A stretch of DNA of 19,307 bases from positions 1-19,307 of the forward strand of contig CAZWHE010000069.1 of assembly GCA_964633825.1 (NCBI GenBank), written 5' to 3'. Within the stretch, counting starts at the first letter, position 1. Each line of letters begins with the position of its first letter. Of the stretch, positions 14,749-19,307 are shown piece after piece. Under the pieces are notes generated by a model. That model had not been told where the DNA came from, made no database searches, and saw only the letters and a program-made list of their open reading frames with translations. This stretch comes from CAZWHE01 sp964633825. Lineage in GTDB: Bacteria; Planctomycetota; B15-G4; CAYZWU01. The position numbers and the translations under genes are program-made.

Positions 14749-15751
14749 CCGCCCTTCGAAGGGCCGGCTTGGAATAAACACGCTTGCAGTGGCTGTAGCG
14801 GACCCGAAATCCGCATTCGAGCCGCAGGTTGTCGTTTTTTTCCAGGGTGTAATTCCGTAGGGAGGCGGGGGCCCCGGTCGGCGCGGCGCCGAAATCGGTC
14901 GGCGCGGCGCCGGAGAGGGGCACCTCCCCTTCGGGCTGGAAAAAGAGGATGTCGCAGGCCTTCGGCCTGAAGATGCGGAGAACGCGATCCGTGACCTCGT
15001 CCAGGTCGGACCGGAAGAGATGGTTCGTCTCGAAGCTCACGTACGAGCTCTTCTCCTGAGGAGTCACGTGGATTGCGTAGTACTCGCCCCCCCTGACGGC
15101 GTTCAGGGAATAACCCTGCGGCTCGAAAAGAAAGTCGTCCACGGCAAAACCGGGCAGGATCCGTCCGATCCCGGTCCTGTCGTGGATGGCGTCGATGCTC
15201 CGGCGGCTCCCTGTGCAGAAGAGGGAACGCGAGTCCTTGCCGATCCCGTGCATCAGGATCTCGAGCGTCATGTCATCGGCCTCGGGCTCGTAATTTTTCT
15301 CGAGGTGGAAGAGGGAGATATGGTGCCCCCTTTCCTCGCCGAAGATGACGATCCGACCCGGCATGAACCTCTCCAGAAAACGCACGTCCTCGCCGAAGGT
15401 GGTGGGCTGGCGTTCGGGGAAATTCTCGTTCTTCCTCTCGTAGATGAGAAGGCCGATCGCGTCGAGGGGTATGAACTCGAGCATGGCGCCGACGGCTTCG
15501 ACGAGCGTGGTCCGGCCGCAGGTGATCATGACCGCGCGATTATCGAAGACGAAGAGGCTTGACTCGGAGAGAAGCCAGGCATCGCATCTCTCGTTCGAGA
15601 TCCGGGACAGGACCGCGGCCCGCGCTTTTTCGACCACTCCCCGCCATGGACCGCTGCCGAAACTCCTGAGCGACCGGAATCCTTTCCGGACCACGAGCTC
15701 GACCTTCTTCTCCGGCCCTTCGAAAAAGCTCTGCGACATTTTTGAGTCCAT
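14741..15751 (-). CDS. speD: eukaryotic-type S-adenosylmethionine decarboxylase proenzyme
   Basis: A 336-residue pyruvoyl enzyme that decarboxylates AdoMet to supply aminopropyl groups. It resembles human AMD1 (334 aa) over its whole length rather than short bacterial SpeD. Matches to human AMD1 residues (from memory) are: FFEGPEK with Phe10, Glu11 and Glu14 (human F7, E8, E11); the self-cleavage site LSESS with Glu63/Ser64 (E67/S68); Cys78 (C82); Phe209 (F223); Ser215 (S229); His228 (H243). The putrescine-site acids are kept (Glu18, Asp160, Thr162, Glu164, Glu241), but human K80 is Ile76. Human E247, which contacts the AdoMet ribose, is Gln232. Cleavage should give a 63-residue beta chain and a 273-residue alpha chain with an N-terminal pyruvoyl group. 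The start is ATG 15751, with a poor Shine-Dalgarno; ATG 15739 is an alternative. It sits two bases upstream of speE. Confidence 0.95.
   Translation of the reverse strand: MDSKMSQSFFEGPEKKVELVVRKGFRSLRSFGSGPWRGVVEKARAAVLSRISNERCDAWLLSESSLFVFDNRAVMITCGRTTLVEAVGAMLEFIPLDAIGLLIYERKNENFPERQPTTFGEDVRFLERFMPGRIVIFGEERGHHISLFHLEKNYEPEADDMTLEILMHGIGKDSRSLFCTGSRRSIDAIHDRTGIGRILPGFAVDDFLFEPQGYSLNAVRGGEYYAIHVTPQEKSSYVSFETNHLFRSDLDEVTDRVLRIFRPKACDILFFQPEGEVPLSGAAPTDFGAAPTGAPASLRNYTLEKNDNLRLECGFRVRYSHCKRVYSKPALRRAGR
14875..14912. repeat. 21-bp in-frame tandem repeat in speD
   Basis: Seventeen bases at 14875-14891 recur exactly at 14896-14912, a period of 21 bp. On the minus strand the copies encode GAAPTDF followed by GAAPTGA, an Ala/Pro-rich insertion near the C-terminus of the decarboxylase, away from all the recognised catalytic residues. 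Confidence 0.9.
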
Positions 15752-15797
15752 CTCGCCCGCTGGAAAGAATGGGTCTAGCGATTAAAAGGAATTCGGC

Positions 15798-15827
15798 AGT
15801 TTACCAGGAGAAGAGCCCGGAAATCAA
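15798..15827 (-). promoter_or_regulatory. extended -10 promoter of the speD-speE operon
   Basis: On the minus strand TTGATT (15827-15822) and TAAACT (15803-15798) are separated by 18 bp, with TGG directly before the -10 acting as an extended -10. The -35 overlaps the stop codon of the upstream secreted-protein gene. The predicted leader before speD is about 40 nt. I see no attenuator or upstream ORF in it. Confidence 0.45.
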
Positions 15828-18058
15828 GTGATGGTGACCTCGACCTTGTCGAAGCAGGTTCCTTCGGCCGCACCGTCCGGATAATCCACGGCGAAACAGA
15901 ACGTGTATTCGCCGGGGGGAAGAGCGGTCGTGTCGAGGATGGGATGGTTCGTGATGGAGACGAGGCCGCCCACGTAGGACCTCTGGAGGCCGGGCTCCCA
16001 CTTTCCGCTCGTCACGAGAGTGGACCACCCGAGGGGGGTTTCGGCCCTGACCCACCAGTCGACGATCGTTCCCGACAGCGGCCCGGGATCGACGGAGAGG
16101 GTGACGCGGAGGCGGTCGCCGGCGGAGAGGACGATCGGTTCGTCCGAACCGTTCGCCTCGAGATCGACCATGTCGACTTCCCTGGGAGGCAGCATGCTCG
16201 TCAGGTCGAACTCGATGTTGAACCACTTGTTCTCCTCGGCAACGGGAGGATTGACGATCGTTTCGACCCAGGTCGTTGTCACGCACTCGGGATGGTCGGT
16301 CCAAAAGGCGTACTCGTCCATGTCGAGCACCGCGCCTGTCTCGACGGGCAGGGGAAAGCGCGCCTCGAGCTTCCTCTGGTCGCCCATGTTGCGCAGATCG
16401 AGGGTGAAATCGGAATAGTCGATCTCGTATTTCGGTCCGGGCGGCGGGGTCGGGGAGTTGGGCGCCTCGCCGGTGAGGGCGAAGGTGTTGAGGTCGGCCA
16501 GGGCCTGAGCGAGCCCGGCGGCCGTGTTTTCGTACTGCTCTCTCCATGGGTGTCTCTCGCGCCAGAGGCATTTGCGCTGCGTGTCCCAGTCGGAGTGGAT
16601 CCACCCCCCCGCGTCGACGGGAAATCCGTAGATGCCGGAATCAGGCGTCGAGGCGTAACACAGCCACTCGTCGCCGTTCGTCTTGTAGGCCGTGCGCCCG
16701 CCCGACGTGCTCATCGTGGCCCACCAGCCGCTCCCCGAGGGAAGCTGGACCCAGAACTGAGTGCCGTAGGGTTGAATCGGCCTGGCCGGAATGCCGAGGG
16801 CCCTCAGGACCCCGGCGCCGAGGCGGCCGTGCTCGATGCAGATCCCGCGGTTCTGGCCGATCGATTCGGACGGCTTGTAGAGCCACTCGGCAAAGCTGTT
16901 TCCGAAGCACCACCCTTCCCCCGAGATCGTCTGCCAGGCGCCGCTCGTGGGGTCGACATAGTTGGCGCTGTGATAGACGCCGTCCCACTCCGCGTTGCGC
17001 GCGATCCAGAGGTAGGCGGCGTGCGAGACGGCGAGCGTGTTGTCCCGGTCGCCCGGGTCGACGCTGTCCAGGATCTCGGCCGCGGCCTGCTGGACGACGG
17101 GGTGGCTGCAGTCGATGTAGGCGTGATCGGCGAGAAAGACCTGCGCTTCGGGCGGATAGAGGACGGGATCGATCACGGCCAAGGGATCGACCGTGTTCGG
17201 TATCGTGTCCCCCATCCAGGCGATGCGGCCGCACTTGACCTGGATATCGGTGTCCGCCGGGTCGGCCCCCGGACGGAGCACGAAATCAACGTCCGTGACA
17301 CCGCCCTCGACAACGTCGACGCACCCGGCGGGACGGGTCCGATATCCATTTTTCGAAGCCATGAGAATATAGCGGGGCGAAGCCACGGGAATGCCCGTGA
17401 TCACGTATTGTCCCGTGTCATCGGTGAGGGCCGACAGGTCGGTTCCCCAGACCTCGACGAGCGCCCCTTCCACCGGTCCCGCGCCGTTGATCACCGTTCC
17501 CGAGACCGACCCCAGCGGGGCGGGGCCGAAGAGGATGTCGTCGAACCAGACCTTGCCCTTCCCGTTGAGGACGAGGTTGACCTCGACCGAGACGGCGCCG
17601 GCCGGCGCCCTGTAGCACGATTCGTGGGGCAGGTCGTAGATCCAATCGATGTTTCCAAAGTGGCGCAGGATCTCGCAGACCTCGACGAGCTCGCCGCCCG
17701 GACCGCGGAAAAGGAGCTCGAGCTTGCAGTGCCCGGAGGGCGGGACGTTGCTCACGTTGAGGTAGCCGGCGAAGGTGTAGACCGTTCCTTCGGTCACGGG
17801 CACGACCTGGCGCCACATGGCGAGCGTACTCGAGAAGTTCTCGATCGAGACGCTGTATGCGCCGCTGTTGGAAACCGCGCCGTCCCAGTCATAGGTCGTT
17901 CCCGGCGGAAAGGCGGGAAAGGTGATCCACCCGTCGGGATGGGATGTTCCCGTTTCGAAGCCGGGGTTCTGGAGGAGGTTCGTTTGGGCGGCGGTCGGAG
18001 AAATGAGAAGGCCGAAGAAAACAGCCGTAAAGAGAAGGGGTGAAATTTTGTGCGGCAT
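15824..18058 (-). CDS. secreted multidomain protein with a degenerate transglutaminase-like domain
   Basis: A 744-residue exported protein. A Sec signal peptide occupies about residues 1-24, with likely cleavage in SPTAA-QT. Next comes a galactose-binding-like beta-sandwich (NLLQNPGFETG to VWFDDILFG, about 27-178), a carboxypeptidase-regulatory-like domain (GSVSGTVINGAGPVEGALVEVWG, about 183-265) and a transglutaminase-like domain (about 290-500). A Pro-rich linker leads to C-terminal beta-rich sequence ending in EYTFCFAVDYPDG. The transglutaminase part keeps the Cys407 segment (NRGICIEHG...LRALGIPARPI). At the expected His there is Gln434 (TQFWVQ) and at the Asp region Met449 (GWWATMS), so the usual triad looks incomplete. 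The ATG at 18058 has GAGGAG 7 nt upstream. It is probably a cell-surface or periplasmic protein. There is no membrane anchor or obvious sorting signal. Its neighbours do not reveal a function. Confidence 0.88.
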   Translation of the reverse strand: MPHKISPLLFTAVFFGLLISPTAAQTNLLQNPGFETGTSHPDGWITFPAFPPGTTYDWDGAVSNSGAYSVSIENFSSTLAMWRQVVPVTEGTVYTFAGYLNVSNVPPSGHCKLELLFRGPGGELVEVCEILRHFGNIDWIYDLPHESCYRAPAGAVSVEVNLVLNGKGKVWFDDILFGPAPLGSVSGTVINGAGPVEGALVEVWGTDLSALTDDTGQYVITGIPVASPRYILMASKNGYRTRPAGCVDVVEGGVTDVDFVLRPGADPADTDIQVKCGRIAWMGDTIPNTVDPLAVIDPVLYPPEAQVFLADHAYIDCSHPVVQQAAAEILDSVDPGDRDNTLAVSHAAYLWIARNAEWDGVYHSANYVDPTSGAWQTISGEGWCFGNSFAEWLYKPSESIGQNRGICIEHGRLGAGVLRALGIPARPIQPYGTQFWVQLPSGSGWWATMSTSGGRTAYKTNGDEWLCYASTPDSGIYGFPVDAGGWIHSDWDTQRKCLWRERHPWREQYENTAAGLAQALADLNTFALTGEAPNSPTPPPGPKYEIDYSDFTLDLRNMGDQRKLEARFPLPVETGAVLDMDEYAFWTDHPECVTTTWVETIVNPPVAEENKWFNIEFDLTSMLPPREVDMVDLEANGSDEPIVLSAGDRLRVTLSVDPGPLSGTIVDWWVRAETPLGWSTLVTSGKWEPGLQRSYVGGLVSITNHPILDTTALPPGEYTFCFAVDYPDGAAEGTCFDKVEVTIT

Positions 18059-18214
18059 TGTAGATCTCCTCGAGAGTTTTCGTTCCTGTCTGGTTGACCA
18101 TTGAAACAATTGGTGCTTCGACAAGTTGCGAAAAATCAGGAAATAAACACCGAGCTGTAGAGAATCAATCGCCGAAAGATTAACCTGAACCCCCCATATT
18201 CCGGAGTCGTGAGT

Positions 18215-19294
18215 GTGAACGCGAGAAAGAAAGTTCTCGTCGCCATGAGCGGCGGAGTCGACAGCTCGGCGGCGGCGCTGCTGCTCAAGGAGCAGGGGTA
18301 CGAAGTCCTGGGCGCCTCGATCCACGTCTGGGACAGCCCGTGCGTGAAAGACAAGAGGGGCGCGTGCTGCTCGCCCCGGGACTTCCTCGATGCCCGCCGC
18401 GTGGCCGATCACCTGGGGATTCCTTTCCGGGTGGTCGACTTCGAGACCGAGTTCCGCAAAGACATCATCGAGCCCTTCATCGAGAATTACCTGCGCGGCA
18501 GGACTCCCAACCCCTGTGTCCTGTGCAACAACAGGATCAAGTTCGAGCTCTTCCGAAACCTCGCCCAAAGCCTGGGGTGCGGTTTCATTGCAACGGGCCA
18601 CTACGCCGCCGTCAAAAAGGAGGGCGGCCTGTTCCGGTTGTTTCGCGGAAAGGACCCGGACAAGGACCAGTCCTACTTCCTCGCCGGGCTCACGCGCGAA
18701 CAGCTCGGCATGTCCCTCTTTCCCGCAGGCGGCTTGACCAAGGACGAGGTCCGCCGTCTTGCCGGAGAAGCGGGCCTGGTCACGGCCGACAAGGCGGAGT
18801 CGCAGGAGATCTGTTTCGTCGTGGACGACGATTACGGCGCTTTCATCGGCCGCGAGATCGATCCCGTTCCGCCGCCCGGCGATATCGTAACGAAAAACGG
18901 AACAATCCTGGGACGCCACAAGGGCATTCACTGCTACACCGTCGGGCAGAGGCGCGGCTTGGGGGTGAGCCATCCCCGGCCGCTCTATGTGCTCGCCATC
19001 GATCCGGAAGAGAACCGCGTCATCGTTGGTGAAGAGGAAGAGACCTTCTCGTCCCTGCTGAAGGCCGAAGGCATGAACTGGCTCGGCGACGGAACACCGC
19101 CCGTGGGAACAGAGATCAACGCCCGAATCCGATACCGCCACGCCGGAGAAAGTGCCGTTGTCGAAGAAGCATCGGAATCGACGGTTGCCCTGAGGTTCAG
19201 AAAACCGGTCCGCGCCGTGACGCCGGGGCAGTTCCTGGTCTGTTATCAGGGAGACGAAGTCATGGGCGGCGGCTGGATCACCGAGGGAATGTGA
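18215..19294 (+). CDS. mnmA: tRNA-specific 2-thiouridylase MnmA
   Basis: A 359-residue cytoplasmic enzyme that installs sulfur at C2 of the wobble uridine (U34) of tRNAs for Lys, Glu and Gln. The PP-loop ATP site SGGVDSS is at residues 12-18. The catalytic cysteines are present: Cys101 in NPCVLCN and Cys200 in SQEICFV. GHYAAV, DQSYFL and YTVGQRRGLGV are also typical of the family, and the length is normal. GTG 18215 is preferred because CCGGAG lies 8 nt upstream; GTG 18209 is only 2 nt from that site. The 156-bp divergent gap to the secreted-protein gene holds no convincing promoter or repeat. A run of seven Ts lies just after the stop, at the window end. Confidence 0.96.
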   Translation: MNARKKVLVAMSGGVDSSAAALLLKEQGYEVLGASIHVWDSPCVKDKRGACCSPRDFLDARRVADHLGIPFRVVDFETEFRKDIIEPFIENYLRGRTPNPCVLCNNRIKFELFRNLAQSLGCGFIATGHYAAVKKEGGLFRLFRGKDPDKDQSYFLAGLTREQLGMSLFPAGGLTKDEVRRLAGEAGLVTADKAESQEICFVVDDDYGAFIGREIDPVPPPGDIVTKNGTILGRHKGIHCYTVGQRRGLGVSHPRPLYVLAIDPEENRVIVGEEEETFSSLLKAEGMNWLGDGTPPVGTEINARIRYRHAGESAVVEEASESTVALRFRKPVRAVTPGQFLVCYQGDEVMGGGWITEGM

Positions 19295-19307
19295 GATTTT
19301 TTTAAGC

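Noticed and set aside
15944..18043. 699-codon open frame on the plus strand, opposite the secreted transglutaminase-like gene
   Set aside because: Its translation is Arg/Asp/Val-rich with no recognisable domain, while the opposite strand has a signal peptide, a good Shine-Dalgarno and recognisable domains. Long antisense frames are expected in GC-rich DNA.

Overview
The window looks like one end of a contig from an uncultured, GC-rich, Gram-negative-type bacterium. I see 12 protein-coding genes and no RNA gene, CRISPR array or insertion sequence. A Tat-exported oxidoreductase with a lipobox-like site, a complete SppA and a large secreted repeat-type protein suggest a cell with a periplasm. 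Several Gfo/Idh/MocA oxidoreductases beside xylose-isomerase-like TIM barrels, plus a receiver/pyruvate-kinase-like protein of a kind I associate with Bacteroidota, fit the PVC or FCB-type candidate phyla. I cannot name the lineage from the sequence alone.

Layout. Positions 1-101 are a perfect 45-bp inverted repeat at the window edge. Positions 103-6943 form a sugar-metabolism block. A Tat-signal Gfo/Idh/MocA protein (minus) diverges from a Gfo/Idh/MocA plus TIM-barrel pair (plus). A three-gene minus-strand operon converges on that pair: an unrecognised Cys/His-cluster protein, a second TIM barrel and a third Gfo/Idh/MocA enzyme. Positions 7036-10868 hold a plus-strand run of a stand-alone RecB-like PD-(D/E)XK protein with Fe-S cysteines, an AI-2E-family membrane protein and SppA. 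A 1005-residue double-receiver/PEP-synthase-like protein follows at 10889-13906 with its own strong promoter. It overlaps tail-to-tail with a polyamine operon (speD-speE, minus, 13878-15751). Upstream of speD is a large secreted transglutaminase-like protein (minus, to 18058), divergent from mnmA (plus, 18215-19294).

How the genes work together. The oxidoreductase/TIM-barrel genes are probably one catabolic module for oxidising and cleaving or isomerising sugars or glycosides; the substrate is not readable. SpeD and SpeE together make decarboxylated AdoMet and use it to aminopropylate putrescine to spermidine. The most striking gene is speD. It encodes a eukaryotic-type (AMD1-like) AdoMet decarboxylase with its self-cleavage site and most catalytic residues, not the usual short bacterial SpeD, and it is translationally linked to a bacterial-type speE.

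Other points of interest are a set of genes that appear to be transcribed without a leader (a -10 box 6-7 nt before ATG and no Shine-Dalgarno), two in-frame 21-bp tandem duplications in unrelated genes, a transglutaminase fold that has lost its His and Asp, and a receiver domain that has lost its phospho-acceptor.
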